Shown here: positions 35,670-47,075 of the stretch, piece after piece | Position numbering within the stretch: position 1 is the stretch's first letter | How the letters are laid out: the number at the start of each line of letters is the position of its first letter | Source: Phallus indusiatus | Lineage: Eukaryota; Basidiomycota; Agaricomycetes; Phallales; Phallaceae | Reading direction: 5' to 3' | Assembly (NCBI GenBank): GCA_027605045.1 | Contig: JAQFWX010000004.1 | Coordinates: 1,054,001 to 1,118,000 of the forward strand | DNA: 64,000 bases | Notes under the pieces: generated by a model | Told to the model about the DNA's origin: nothing | The model's input: only the letters and a program-made list of their open reading frames with translations | Database searches by the model: none | Translations under genes and position numbers: made by a program

Positions 35670-36050
35670 GATTAAGACTGGTGGTGAGAGCAGAGAAAGA
35701 GAAGCTGAGGGGCTGCACACGTAGGCGGTCGTGGTTTAGTTTTAGTCTGGGGATAGGGACATTTCCCACGCTGCTCATTCGCCATCAATGCCGGTGTCGA
35801 CAACAACCACAACATTCCTTAATCCCTTCCAACGAATGGGGAGGCTTATCTCCGAGTATGTAGCTCTTATAATAGTGCACCGTGATTAGTCTATTTAATC
35901 CTTCAAAAGCAGCACTCCTGACCACGAGATTTGCGTTGCCGACACGGCGGACTCCCGTGTAATACGCTTCCAGCCAAATTTAGAATTTTGGCTAGGCTAA
36001 GGCAACGTCGGCCTGGACATTCACACCCTCTCTTTTCTCTCTCCTCAACA
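35670..36050. promoter_or_regulatory. Divergent promoter region cytochrome b5 / FAH hydrolase
   Basis: 381 bases between outward-facing starts. An inverted repeat AGCCAAA ... TTTGGCT lies at 35972-35978 and 35987-35993 with eight bases between, close to the FAH start. CCAAT-type factors could bind it, which is inference. Nothing else was noticed. Confidence 0.4.
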
Positions 36051-37496
36051 ATGGTATGTACTCAATGAATAACTCAATTGCTCAGTAACACTCAGCACTC
36101 TTCTAGTCTTGGACACGTCTTATCCGCTTCGTCGCCGTCGAGACAAAGAGCATTCATCTCGGTCAACCAGTCGACTCGAGTTTAGATGGCAAGTCACCTC
36201 GATATCTCATTAGCAACTGTCTCATTTATATTTCTACTTGAACCAGTTGGTCTTGCGTATCACAAGAGACAGTCCATCAAGGCACACGAAATAATAGGCT
36301 CAGCTCTTGATCCTAATGCAAAGGTAACCAGTCGCGTCTTGACCGTCGGAACTTTACTCGAACCCCTTGCACGCGAAGAAGGCATGTGGAATTCTTGGTA
36401 CTTCATCAACACAGCTTATCTGATTTTTTCATTTAGTCAAATTGGTTCGATGCTTGGGTCTCAACTACGCCGACCATGCAGTTCGTATCCACTCTCCTTA
36501 ATCCTGCACTCATCTCACTCATGGATGATTGTTTAGGCGGAAGCTAATCTCCCAAAACCAGCGTACCTACTTATATTCTGATTCAGAGAACTTTCACATG
36601 CTAACAAATCCTTCGTAGTATTCCAATTGTTTTCTACAAGGTAAAAACATCAATACTCAAGATGCAACTTCAACTCAACTCTTCCTTTTAGCCCGTCGCC
36701 AGTTTAATAGGTCCCGGTGCTCCCATTGTCATCCCACATGTCGCCCAACCAGTTCAAGATCACATCCCAGACTATGAAGTCGAGCTCACCGTCGTTATCG
36801 GCAAAACTGCCAAAGATGTTTCCGAAGCTGATGCTTTGGATTATGTATTGGGATATACCGTCGGAAACGATGTAAAATCTCAAGTTTTATCTCTAGTTAA
36901 CATAACTCTCCCTAATCAGTTTATCAAAAGATCTCGTTCCGGAAACACCAGATGGCAACCAGGTGAAATATACACGCACATGTTTTAATCCCAAAAATTA
37001 CTCATAAAGACGTCTGCCAGTCAATGGACATTCAGCAAAAGCTTTGACAACACTACTCCATTCGGTCCTGTCATAGTCAACGCCAAAGCCGTACCCAACC
37101 CGCAAAACCTCCCTCTCAAGACGATTTTGAACGGAAAGGTCGTACAAGACGGTAACACAAGGTACGACGCCGAATAGCAAACTGCTCTGCTAAAAGTTGA
37201 CACATTGTCATAAGAGATCAAATCTTCAACGTTAGACAAACCGTCTCTTTCCTTTCTCAGAGCACCACGCTCACACCTGGGACGATTATTATGACCGGTA
37301 CTCCAGCTGGCGTTGGGTAAGTATCCCAAATAATTTGCGTGTTTACACACAAGACTTGACGAAATCATCCTTTTTTAGATTTGTTCGCAAGCCTACAGTC
37401 TACCTTAAAGACGGCGATCAAGTCACTGTCTACATAGGTGGAGGAATTGGTTCCTTGGTCAACCCCGTCATCGAAGAAGCCAGAGCACGCCTATAA
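36051..37496 (+). CDS. Fumarylacetoacetate hydrolase-family protein (acylpyruvase type)
   Basis: FAH-family enzymes cleave or decarboxylate beta-diketo acids such as acylpyruvates or oxaloacetate using Mg2+. The first coding exon is the ATG alone (36051-36053), followed by a GTATGT intron. Then come [60 protein letters not shown], the metal-binding [89 protein letters not shown] and [19 protein letters not shown]. The size fits the single-domain FAHD1-like group. The stop TAA is at 37494-37496. It faces the SSADH gene tail to tail. Confidence 0.88.
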
Positions 37497-37603
37497 TTTT
37501 AAATGCTGTTGTATATAAGAGATTTGTTCAATTCTGATTATACAAGAAACTCCTCGACAAAAACATAACACAAAGACATATGCATACATTTAGATCTCTT
37601 TAT

Positions 37604-39947
37604 TCAAACACCAAGGATAATCAATTTGGTATTCAAATATTCTGAAATACCATGACTTCCTTCCCGTCCAAGTCCACTCTCTTTAACTCCACCAAATGGC
37701 GTATAAACTTGCGAAATAGCCATAGAATTCGCACCGACCATTCCAACTTCAAGAGCCTCAGCGACTCTCCAAATACGCTTAATATCCCGCGAAAAGAAAT
37801 ATCCAGCTAATCCGACATCAGAATTATTAGCCAACGCGAGAACCTCTTCTTCCGTTTCGAATTTGATTAAACCAGCAACGGGTCCGAATGTTTCTTCGTC
37901 GGCCAAGAGAGCGTTGGAAGGTACGTCGGATAAGACGGTAGGTTGGTAGAAAGAACCAGGTCCGTTGACGCGCGATCCACCGACTAGAACATTCGCACCT
38001 AGCTCGATAGCGTTCTTGACGTGTGTTTCGACTTTGGATACTGCACGATCATGAATGAGAGGACCATGAGTTCTGCAAAACCACGCGTCAGTGTTTTTTT
38101 TTCCCGACTCCCAATTTTTTGATTCCTTACGTGTCGGGATTCAATCCATCGCCGACTTTGAACGCGCTGACCTTTTCGGCAAAGCGAGCTGCGAACTCGG
38201 CGTACACAGAAGATTGGACATAAATACGGTTTGCGCAGACGCAAGTTTGACCGGAGCAACGGAACTTGCATAATATAGCAGCTGCAAAACGACAAGAAAT
38301 TAATTCTGCCCGAGCAGTTGGGTAGTCTCGTGAACTCACTGTTGACGGCTTCATCAAGGTCGGCGTCGTCGAAAACGATGAACGGAGCATTCCCTCCAGC
38401 TTCGAAAGAAACCCTACACACGCAATCAACTTCACTTCAGTGACCAGTATAGTGCAAAGTGCAAGCACAAACTTTTTCATAGTACTTGCTCCAAGCTTAT
38501 ACAACTGCTTCGCAACATTCGTAGAACCCGTAAACGTAATCTTCTTAACAATCTTATTCTCACAAAGCTCGGCAGCTACTTCTTTAACATTGTCGAGTGT
38601 GGTGACGACGTTGATAACTCCGTCGGGGATACCTGCTCGGTTGGCTAGTTCGACAAGTGCGAGTGCGCTGAAGGGCGTTTCGGGAGCAGGTTTGAGGACA
38701 ACTGTGCATCCTGCAGCTATTGCTGGACCTAGTTTACGAGTGATCATAGCTGCTGGGAAATTCCATGGAGTTAGAGCCGCTCTGTATCAGATTCATCAGA
38801 GGAGTATGCTTTAGGAAGGCGTTCGAACACGTACACGACACCTATAGAAAGAGGTCTGGTCTAGTGTGGTTTTTTAAGGGGTTTTAATATACTCACCAAC
38901 TGGTTGTTTGATAACGACATTGCGACTATCAGGCAAATGAGAGGGAATGACCTCTGACTCAATTGATTAAACGAGTGTACACAGACTCAGGAACGATTAA
39001 GTACCTCCGTATACTCTGACAGCTTCCTCCGCTAGTAAAGATAAAACTCAGTCAAGAAAAAGACCTTCTGGAAAAAGACGATCTTACCAAACCACTGGGA
39101 TGAAACATAGTATTTCAGTGATGGGAACATATTATATTTTGACGGTGTTAACATACCTCGATAAAAGATGCCCCGTAAAGATTCTCACCCTTTGTCAAGA
39201 GTGTATTAGAATAAAACCAGATTCAATAACATACGAATTCACCTTCCCCAGGGCTAATGACTTCCCATTTTCGAGGGTCTGTGCCAAAATGAATGATAAC
39301 GAATGAGAACAAGTCATGATTAGACTATACAATGAGAGTTCCAAGATCATCGTTGTGAGCAACGAGGAGATCAAACCACTTTTTCATGAGATCATGACGG
39401 TGCTTTAAGAGAGTTCAATAGCGGAATCGCGGATATGACAGAACCTCACTTTCGCGGTAGTTTTGCTCCAGGTTTTGAAGGCCTTGGAGGCGACAGTGAT
39501 AGCTTCTTTAGTTTCCGCTACCGTCATTTCTGGTATATGACCGAGAATTTCTCCATTCGCAGGATCTTAAAAGAAAACAAGTTCATCGTTAGCTCTGCAA
39601 AGGAGCTTTCTCACTGTCTTTGCCTCAACGAACTGGTAACAGGAAATGTTTTTCCATCTTTGGCGTCGATCCATTTGCCATCGATTATCCCTTGATATTT
39701 GATCAGATTCTGATCCTTTATGAGTGAAAACTAGCATGAAAAACAATGGACGGGAAGGTGTACGGGTTAGCGGATTCAATGACATCAGAGCCCGAGCTCG
39801 ATTTAGAACACGACATACAGCTTTATTGCTCGCCATTCTCACTAGTAATATAAACGGAGGTTGTGTTTTTGAAGCGGTGTGTTGTTTAACAGGGATGGAA
39901 CGACGTGAGAGTTGGAATAGCTGAGAACGTGAACGCCATGCAAACAT
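37604..39947 (-). CDS. Succinate-semialdehyde dehydrogenase, mitochondrial
   Basis: Last step of the GABA shunt: oxidises succinate semialdehyde to succinate with NAD(P)+. The basic N terminus MFAWRSRSQLFQLSRRSIPV is a likely mitochondrial presequence. After an intron the core starts SLIKDQNLIKYQGIIDGKWI. Landmarks are LLTPWNFPAAMITRKLGPAI, KITFTGSTNVAKQLY, the catalytic Glu in VSFEAGGNAPFIVFDDADLD, the catalytic Cys in CKFRCSGQTCVCANRIYVQ, EETFGPVAGLIKFETEEEV and PFGGVKESGLGREGSHGISE. It has about ten exons. The stop TGA is at 37604-37606. The family is clear; the exact substrate (succinate semialdehyde or glutarate semialdehyde) is inferred. Confidence 0.92.
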
Positions 39948-40258
39948 GGACGGGAACTTTTCTGGTGCTGAATAACCGAAACACCCTTCTTCGATGCACA
40001 GTGATTGTGAGCTTTAAGGCAGGTGACTGATGCCGAAGAAGCGATTTTCGATTTCAGTTCCGGCCCCGGCCGGTAGTACAAGTATTTACTCCACGCCAAA
40101 CGTAAAAACGTTCGTGGGTCATTTCAGTTTGTACCAATTTTTTATGTACAGCGACACAATTTAATCAGTGCCAAACGATTCAGAACTAATTCACAAGTCC
40201 CATCAATGGTGTCATTTGGATGCAGTATCAATGAGTCTGGTATATATTACATATTTTC
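39948..40258. other. Intergenic region between SSADH and YIH1
   Basis: 311 bases holding the SSADH promoter and YIH1 3' end. A short GC-rich palindromic run (CCGGCCCCGGCCGG) is at about 40063. No other feature was seen. Confidence 0.4.
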
Positions 40259-41645
40259 TTATCGCTTTTTCACATGTTTCTTACGACCCGGGTTCTCTAA
40301 TTCATCTAAGAAATGACCCTTTTCTAGAGCTAGTCTCGCCGCTTGATTGATATGTTTAAACCTTCCAAAGTTCCGGTTAAAATTCACCCTTGTTCGAAGA
40401 AAAGAGTATATTCACCTGTCTGCACCAAGATGAATGCCGCCAAAGAACCGCGTCACAACAACAAGAACGCCATCTAAATCCTGAAATATTTACCCCGGCA
40501 CAGACGTCAGAAGAGGAACCTAAAGGTCAGAAACGGAAGCACCACAAACCATGATTTGAAGTAAATGGGCTAATCTTCCTCCGGCTGCCGTTTCGCCATC
40601 GTCATCATTATCTTCGGAATTTCAAAAAACGAAAACGACCAATAGATTAAGAATGAACATGTACCTTGATGCATTATACCGTTTAAAGAGCATCGCCAGG
40701 CATTTATAGTTGGATGTGCAGCTCGTGCCACGCGTCTGTCCGTTAGAAGGTAAGTTAGCACTTCTTGGACCTAAAAGAATGAGGACCTAAAAACGCATTG
40801 ACTTTTTTTCTATTGAGATAAACTTACCTGAGAAGGATGTGAGATTCTGCAGGCACGACCAACAAACACACTTTTTCTGTCAACAATTGGCTCGGCCTCT
40901 ATAAGTTCGGGTATAGTAGTTGGGGGACTAATTGTCATTGGTAACTTCTCTTCGACCTTTATTACATTATCGGAGACAACTGAATGAGATATCTTCAGGT
41001 CTGTAGACTTGTGACCGCGTTCTTCTTCACGGATGAGTTCTCCAACAGCACCTTCGCTCAGTCTTTCTTCGTACCATGAGTCACATAGCTCAATGACATG
41101 TTGAAGCCCGTCAAAGACGGCTACTGTATCCGGAACGAACTCGACCTTGGAGTGAGATGATATATATGTTCGAAGGACACTTCCAAACAAACTGGAATCC
41201 ACGCCGAATGCTCCGATATATCGAGATAGAATCTGTAGTTGGGGAGGAGATGATTCAGGATAGGTTGGGGGAAGCGATACAAGGAGCTGGATATAAATGT
41301 CCTCATGGGATGGCAGGCTTGTTTTTTTTTACAAACGGTAAAAAGAATGAGCAACTTGCCTCACTTTGGAAGACAACATGCAATTACATTTTTTGCTCAC
41401 TTTGTATTTATTTCATACCTGAGCACAACGGTATCGGTATCTTTACTAGAATTCGGTAGCTTGGATGCTGAACCTGAGCCTGGGGTAGACCATACACGAA
41501 TGTTACGATCGCCGTATATGCTACGCAAGACGTCTAATTCAGAGCCCACAGCTTCTCGCTGAGAAGTCAAAGCTTGCACGAAATCTTCCAGTTGCTTATC
41601 ATGATCGTCTGGCAACGGTGACGGTGGCCGCGAGCTTGAAAGCAT
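40259..41645 (-). CDS. YIH1: YIH1/IMPACT family GCN2 regulator (RWD plus Impact domain)
   Basis: Yih1/IMPACT binds Gcn1 through its RWD domain and so blocks activation of the kinase Gcn2 in amino-acid starvation. The RWD domain starts at SELDVLRSIYGDRNIRVW and continues IYIQLLVSLPPTYPESSPPQ. A charged linker leads to the Impact (UPF0029) domain: KSVFVGRACRISHPSQ, VLTYLLTDRRVARAAHPTIN, DDDGETAAGGRLAHLLQIM, VLVVVTRFFGGIHLGADRF and HINQAARLALEKGHFLDE. The C terminus is basic (RKKHVKKR) and ends at TAA 40259-40261. The start is ATG 41645 (MLSSSRPPSPLPDD); the frame is open upstream without an initiator in good context. Its start lies 72 bases from that of the divergent ATG29. Confidence 0.9.
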
Positions 41646-41717
41646 TTCGGATACAAAGGAGTTCGTAGCGCTGAACTTGGACCCTTCCGTCAGCACGGCT
41701 TGTCGGAAGCCGCGACA
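41646..41717. promoter_or_regulatory. 72-base divergent promoter YIH1 / ATG29
   Basis: Two genes with roles in the response to nutrient starvation start back to back with only 72 bases between their ATG codons. No TATA box is seen. Confidence 0.55.
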
Positions 41718-43078
41718 ATGCCAGCAACGACCACAACACCACCACCTGTTCATGTTATTGTTCGACTGCCATATAACCGATCCGAATTTCCTGTTAATGA
41801 TTTGCCGGTCGTATGTACTACGTAGGCGTGTTATGGCTATGAGACTGTGGTTTAACTGGTGGCATACTAGGTTGAATGGAATGCCGATAAGGAGAACATG
41901 CTATGGGAAGTAATCGCTCGATCGAGAGCAACGAACAGTGGCGGAACTGATTGTAAGAATTGTCATGTTTTTCTTAATCTCAAAGTCTTTGAGTCTGACA
42001 ATAAAGCAGGGCCGGCACTTTCAGCTCATCTGCAGGTCCCCCTTCCCTACTTATTATACCGTGCACAGGTCCGCTACGAGGAAGACCTTAGAACAATACA
42101 GGGCGTCGGAACAACATCAACTTCTAATTCATTGCCGAACCGAAATACACTCGAAACTGAGCGACCGAGCAGCTCGCTTCCTCATCGAAACATTACTGGC
42201 GGCGTAACCTCCTCTCTCAGACGACATACACCTATCGATGTGCGAATTCGTACCCCGTCACAGAGGCTTGCTCAAGAACCCATGTTATCCATGATTCGTC
42301 AATCAAAAACACAGAATGTTCCCAACCGGATAACGACACCTGAATCATCCGATTCCGAGGAAGAAGAACTTGACGCTGCAGAAGAGGAGGACAGGAAGTT
42401 AAACGAAGAAGAAACAATGGGACGACGACTAAAAGAGCTGGAAAAGTTAATGAATCCAGATACATTGGGTTTCGTTCGCACACCGAAACCTCCCAGAATA
42501 AACGTCACTTTGTCTCAATCTCAAAGCCAGAGCCAGAGCCAAAGCCAGAGTCAAAGTGAAAGCCAAATTCAAGCACATTATCAAGTTTCAGAATCCTCGA
42601 CTCGACGAGAAGACAGTGTTGCAGGCACTAGTGAAAGTGGTGTAACCTCCCCGCAGGGCTCTATCCCATCCATTCCATCCCCACAAAACGAATCGCGTTC
42701 ACCAAGTGTGAGCTCCCCTGCACTTTCGTCACTTCAGGCAACCACCACCTTGCCTCAGAATCAGCCCCGAAGCCCAGTCTTGGCACAAAGTCCTAGGAGA
42801 ACAACACACATTAGCCGAAGGGGCCCTTTTGCTGCGTCTCGTATTCCACAAAGTGCGATTAGTCAAGGTTCGGCGGCATCAAGTTTCAGTGATATGAGTG
42901 ATGCACCGAGTGTTAGTGCGTCTGCTTTGGAGAGTGCTTTGATGTCTAACCTTCGGAGCGGGGGATCTCGTCTGTATGCGATTTCGTTTTCACTTGTTAC
43001 CCTGTTCTGTACTCATGATCTGTCAGATCTACCTTTGCCCGCAGTCATTTCAGTGCGCTAGGCCGTGGAAACGGATGA
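41718..43078 (+). CDS. ATG29: Autophagy protein ATG29
   Basis: Atg29 works with Atg17 and Atg31 at the pre-autophagosomal structure. Family hallmarks are at the N terminus: VHVIVRLPYNRSEFPVNDLP, then after an intron VEWNADKENMLWEVIARSRA and, after a second, LSAHLQVPLPYLLYRAQVRY. The rest is long, disordered and Ser/Pro-rich, as usual in basidiomycetes, with the acidic patch SDSEEEELDAAEEEDRKL and a Ser-Gln repeat at 42513-42566. A last intron from CTCGTCT/GTATGC to CAG before 43026 gives STFARSHFSALGRGNG and TGA at 43076-43078. The intron near 41940 is the least sure. The start is ATG 41718. Confidence 0.85.
42513..42566 (+). repeat. Ser-Gln dipeptide repeat inside ATG29
   Basis: An imperfect six-base repeat encodes alternating Ser and Gln with one Glu. 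Both Ser (TCT, AGC, AGT) and Gln (CAA, CAG) codons vary, so the repeat is not a fresh microsatellite expansion. Confidence 0.7.
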
Positions 43079-43269
43079 TCTCTATTCGGACATGCCAATG
43101 TTATTGCTGCTTCAGCACTCGCTTCATTCATTCAAATGCATGCTTTTACATCAGAAATATATTCATGGGATAACTAAATACATAGTGATAATTAAGGGTA
43201 CTTACGGCGGTCCAAGCGTTGCAAAGCAACAAAAGGAAAAAATTTGGATTTTTTTAAAAAAAAAGATAA

Positions 43270-43614
43270 ATGCAGCAGACCAAGAGTAGTCTGAATCGAG
43301 TTTCGTCCCCTTATTCCGGTCGCGAATCGGAAAGCAGGGACGAGCCGCGAAGTGCACTAAAGGACATCTCAAACAGTTTACCTTTCACTACTTCGACCCC
43401 TCGTGCGTCCACCTCCAGACCAACTTCCTTTTCCCAGTTATGTGAGTTCTTTCGACATGTGTTAAAGCCGCTCTCATTGTGTGTAGATCTCTCTTGGCCA
43501 CGCTATGGGCAACCCAGTGTGTGTAAGGTAAGTAAGGTAAGTAAGGGGTGGTCGCCCCGGCACAACGTTCTAGTTGTGAGATCTTGTGAGATCAATAAAT
43601 GGGTTAGAGTCTGA
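43270..43614 (+). CDS. Doubtful small ORF, Ser/Arg-rich
   Basis: Begins at ATG 43270 and reads SSLNRVSSPYSGRESESRDE and SALKDISNSLPFTTSTPRAS, wording typical of disordered fungal protein tails, before turning less protein-like. A 45-base intron-like segment (GTGAGT ... GTGTAG) sits in frame at about 43441-43485. It is not clearly joined to ATG29 upstream or DDI1 downstream. It may be a gene fragment, an alternative 3' exon of ATG29 or chance. Confidence 0.2.
   Translation: MQQTKSSLNRVSSPYSGRESESRDEPRSALKDISNSLPFTTSTPRASTSRPTSFSQLCEFFRHVLKPLSLCVDLSWPRYGQPSVCKVSKVSKGWSPRHNVLVVRSCEINKWVRV
43521..43549 (+). repeat. Tandem GTAAGTAAG-type repeat
   Basis: GTGTGTAAG is followed by two copies of GTAAGTAAG-like units, each a perfect splice-donor consensus. 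No gene clearly uses them. Confidence 0.4.
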
Positions 43615-44170
43615 ATGGTGGCAGGCAGTACGTTAATCGACGGCGCGACTGTCGTTCATAAAGATGTATCACGTCGGAAGAAAATAGCCTGGAGGGCACT
43701 GCATCTATAAAGACACAGCTTTACAGAAAGGAGAACACTCCCAACTGCAGCAGGATAACCCGCACAAACGTCGATAGAGTCGTTGAGCAAGTAGATAATA
43801 GATAGCTGCAAAGAGATGTCCGGTCTCTGCGATGTTTCCCAAGTATCATCAAAGTTATCACCCTCGTCTCCCGAAGGAAAGTCAACGGGCGTATCCCCGA
43901 AAGAACAAACAATGAAGATGCGAATTTCTGGTGCATCGCTCGACGAAATTATCGTCGGGCCCAGCTAAAGCCAATCTAGAGAGACTATAATACTCAGACC
44001 TTAGCCCGCTCGGAAGTGTGAAATGTTCAAAGAACAGTTCTGTACGGAACGAGCCTCGCGGCTTTCGGACTGCTGCATCACAGATGGAGAGAAGGAAAGA
44101 AAAAGAAAAAAAAGACGCCCACGGTCTGGGCAATTATGTAAGATTTCGGTGAATGACAAAGTGAGCTTAC

Positions 44171-44374
44171 ATGAGCGGAGCTGCGTATGATAAAGCCGGT
44201 GAAATGGGCTTGCGCATACGAAAATCATCGAAAGTTTTGAAACATGCTAGTAAATTCGATTCGACGATGACCGATGACGCGTTCATTTCTTTAAAAGGGT
44301 GTAATATTGCCATGTGCTGGTTTGCCCAAAACAACTTTGTCGAACTTGCCGTCGGAACTAGAACTTTCACATAA
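44171..44374 (+). CDS. Doubtful 67-residue ORF, unrecognised
   Basis: Starts at ATG 44171 and is open to 44374, with a basic middle (RIRKSSKVLKHASKF) and a plain hydrophobic C-terminal half. The opposite strand is also open over the same bases but has no ATG near its beginning. No family is recognised and the length is within chance range. It lies just upstream of DDI1 and might overlap its promoter. Confidence 0.2.
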   Translation: MSGAAYDKAGEMGLRIRKSSKVLKHASKFDSTMTDDAFISLKGCNIAMCWFAQNNFVELAVGTRTFT

Positions 44375-44447
44375 ATAACCTCACCACACCTTCTTACTGT
44401 CCGCTACTAACCTCTTCGACTTCTAATAACAGCATTAAAATTTGACA

Positions 44448-46110
44448 ATGCGGCTATCATTCACAAACGATGTTGGACAAACTTACGTGAGTTTCTTAAA
44501 GCAGCTATGAATCTCGTTCATGACTGAGTGTCGGGTCAAGGATGTTGAAGTCGATCCGCAAATGGAGCTCGAGAACATAATGGCTTTATTAGAAGCCGAG
44601 GTTAATAAATCCTTTCACTGCTTTGCGAACCCGATCTGATACAGAGCTTTTTATCAGTCTGGGATACCGCCACAGGAACAAAGTATTTCATTTGACGGCC
44701 GTGAATTAACTAACCCTCGAGCCACGATACAAGAGTGTGGTATCCGTGATAATTCTGTTTTACTTCTACGGCGGAAGGTCACAATTGCAGGGAGGTACGT
44801 CAAAGCTGTTTATCTCTTTTCTTTTTATCCAAACTCAGCGTACCTCCACCCTTGTCCAGAACCGCCGAACAGGATGCAGAAATGATGCGCTTGCAGATTT
44901 TGGGAGATCCACAATTAATGGAGGAAATCCGGCTTGTTAGTTTTATCAGTGCAACATTTGAACCCCTTTAAGATTCATATATAGACCCAACCCGAGCTCG
45001 CGCGTGCCATCGTCAGCGATCCTCGCCGTTTCGCGGAACTTTTCGCTCGATTGCGCCGACAACAACAGGATCTAGAACTGCAAAGGCGGCGGGAAGTAGA
45101 ATTACTGAATGCGGATCCATTTGATGTTGAGGCGCAGCAGCGAATCGAGGAGGCGATCAGGCAACAAGCCGTGTTGGAGAACATGCAACATGCGATCGAG
45201 TACTCACCAGAAAGCTTCGGTCGCGTTACAATGCTTTAGTATGTGTTTTGTGTTATTTGGGTTTCACCCCGGAGCTTATGGGGATTTAGTATACCAATTG
45301 AGGTTAACTCAAGACCAGTCAAGGCGTTTGTCGATAGTGGTGCTCAACAAACGATCAGTACGTCAAACCCTATTTTTTGCCGTGATGATTTTCATTAATC
45401 GACTATTCCAGTGAGTCCGGAATGTGCAGAAGCATGCGGGCAAGTATCTTTTCCTTCTTCTGAGGACTTAGGGTGACTTAGCAACTTCCTTTAGTATCAT
45501 GCGATTGTTGGACCGCCGGTTCTCAGGAATCGCGAAAGGAGTCGGAACTGCACGTATTCTAGGTCGTGTGCATAGCGCACAATTGAAAATTGCCGATCTA
45601 CATCTTGCATGCTCATTTACTATAATGGAGGTAAGAGCATCATCATTGCGATGTCGGGCATTGAGTCACGAAAATCTTTCCTTTTAGGGGCGGGACGTCG
45701 ATCTATTATTCGGATTAGATATGCTCAAGGCCCACCAAGCCATTATTGACCTAGAAAAGAACGCGCTCCGAATTCAAGGTCGCGAAGTGCCGTTCCTTGC
45801 GGAGCACGAGTTGCCCGTTAATGCCCGGATATTGGATAATGCTGAGATTGACGAGACGGTAGAGGGAGGCTCTAGCGGCAATGTTGGCACTACCAATCAA
45901 CCTTCATCATCTACCCAGCAATTCCCTGGTTCAGGCCAAACACTAGGACAAGCTCCACAGTCGAGAGAAGCTACTCGGACGTCCACTTCCGCCTTCTCAG
46001 AATCTTCCATCAGCACATTAATGGGACTCGGAGTAACAAGAGAAGAAGCTATTAGAGCTTTGGAAGCAAGTGGTGGAAACATAGACGTTGCTGCATCATT
46101 TCTATTTTGA
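44448..46110 (+). CDS. DDI1: DDI1 ubiquitin shuttle / retroviral-like aspartyl protease
   Basis: Ddi1 links ubiquitylated cargo to the proteasome and has a retropepsin-like protease domain. Domain order is complete. The N-terminal ubiquitin-like domain reads [13 protein letters not shown] then [19 protein letters not shown] helical middle follows ([40 protein letters not shown]). The protease has the catalytic triad in [20 protein letters not shown] and later [20 protein letters not shown]. The C-terminal UBA reads [20 protein letters not shown] and [10 protein letters not shown]. About seven exons. The start is ATG 44448 and the stop TGA is at 46108-46110. Confidence 0.93.
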
Positions 46111-46350
46111 AGGCTGTCTAGGTTGGACACTGGACAGGTGCACATTCAAGACGGATCTTAACATTTTGGAAATCGTGTAACAAAAAGCGGCATGTTTTGA
46201 TTAACAAGGGCACGTGTATCAATGTCAAGCGAAAGTAATAAAGCAAAATAAATTATAAATAATCCATATAAATCGTTCGTACTGCGTACCGTCGTCTAAA
46301 GAGCGAGCATGAAGCTGTGACATCGTCGTCACATTTTCTAAATTCTTAGC

Positions 46351-46967
46351 ATGGAAGAAACTGGGACGGTCAGGAAAAACACGATTTTTGTAGGTGGCGT
46401 GGACGAAAGTGCGGATGAAGCTGCTCTTTATGAATTATTTTCAACATTTGGCACGTAGGAATTTCCTTGTCGTCACGTTCTTTATTCATTGTTTTTGCAG
46501 GCGACATTATTGAAGTGCAATTACCCTCTGCTGCCGTTAACCCGGCATTAGCTTCAGGTACGGCTGTTGTCGTAAAGATGCAGTACTTTTATTGAATTAT
46601 TCGTTTTCGCGTTTTGAGTAGAATCCAAGCATCGAGGGTTTGCCTTCGTAACCTTCACTCAGGCGATGGACGCACAAGATGCGATTGACAATATGGATAT
46701 GAACGAGTTTCGGGGTCGCGTATTAAAGGTCAACCTTGCTAAACCCCAAAAGGTTCCAGTTCAAGGACTTGGAAACAGACCTGGTACGTATTCTATTGAA
46801 TATGCAATCTTCCGCTCACTCACTGGCCGTCCTTAGTTTGGGAATCCGAGGAATGGCTTCAAGCATATGGGGTGCACTCTAAAGATCGTATATCTACTGG
46901 AGTGCGTGCCAAATCAAAACAGGAGTTAGAGGAAGAAGGGGAAGATGAAAGTGGAGATAAAGAATAA
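46351..46967 (+). CDS. Single-RRM protein resembling the RRM of cyclophilin E (PPIE)
   Basis: One [23 protein letters not shown] (RNP-2 region), then [20 protein letters not shown] (RNP-1) and [19 protein letters not shown]. The wording is close to the RRM of animal PPIE/CYP33, a spliceosome-associated cyclophilin, but here no isomerase domain follows; the protein ends in an acidic tail [16 protein letters not shown], then [12 protein letters not shown]. The first intron (46451-46500) must start with GC to keep frame (TTTG/GCACGT ... GCAG/GC GAC). Start ATG 46351, stop TAA 46965-46967. It converges on SPT3. Confidence 0.85.
46451..46500 (+). other. GC-AG intron in the PPIE-like RRM gene
   Basis: The donor is GCACGT and the acceptor TTTTTGCAG. 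Using the GT four bases downstream shifts the frame into an early stop. Confidence 0.65.
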
Positions 46968-47075
46968 GCCTCGAACATTCATAAACTATAAGTATTTTCT
47001 GTGTATTTTTATGCTCGGTGTAAAATGTAAAAATACAGTAATGATACACAAAACAAGGATATGCGATGCAATATT

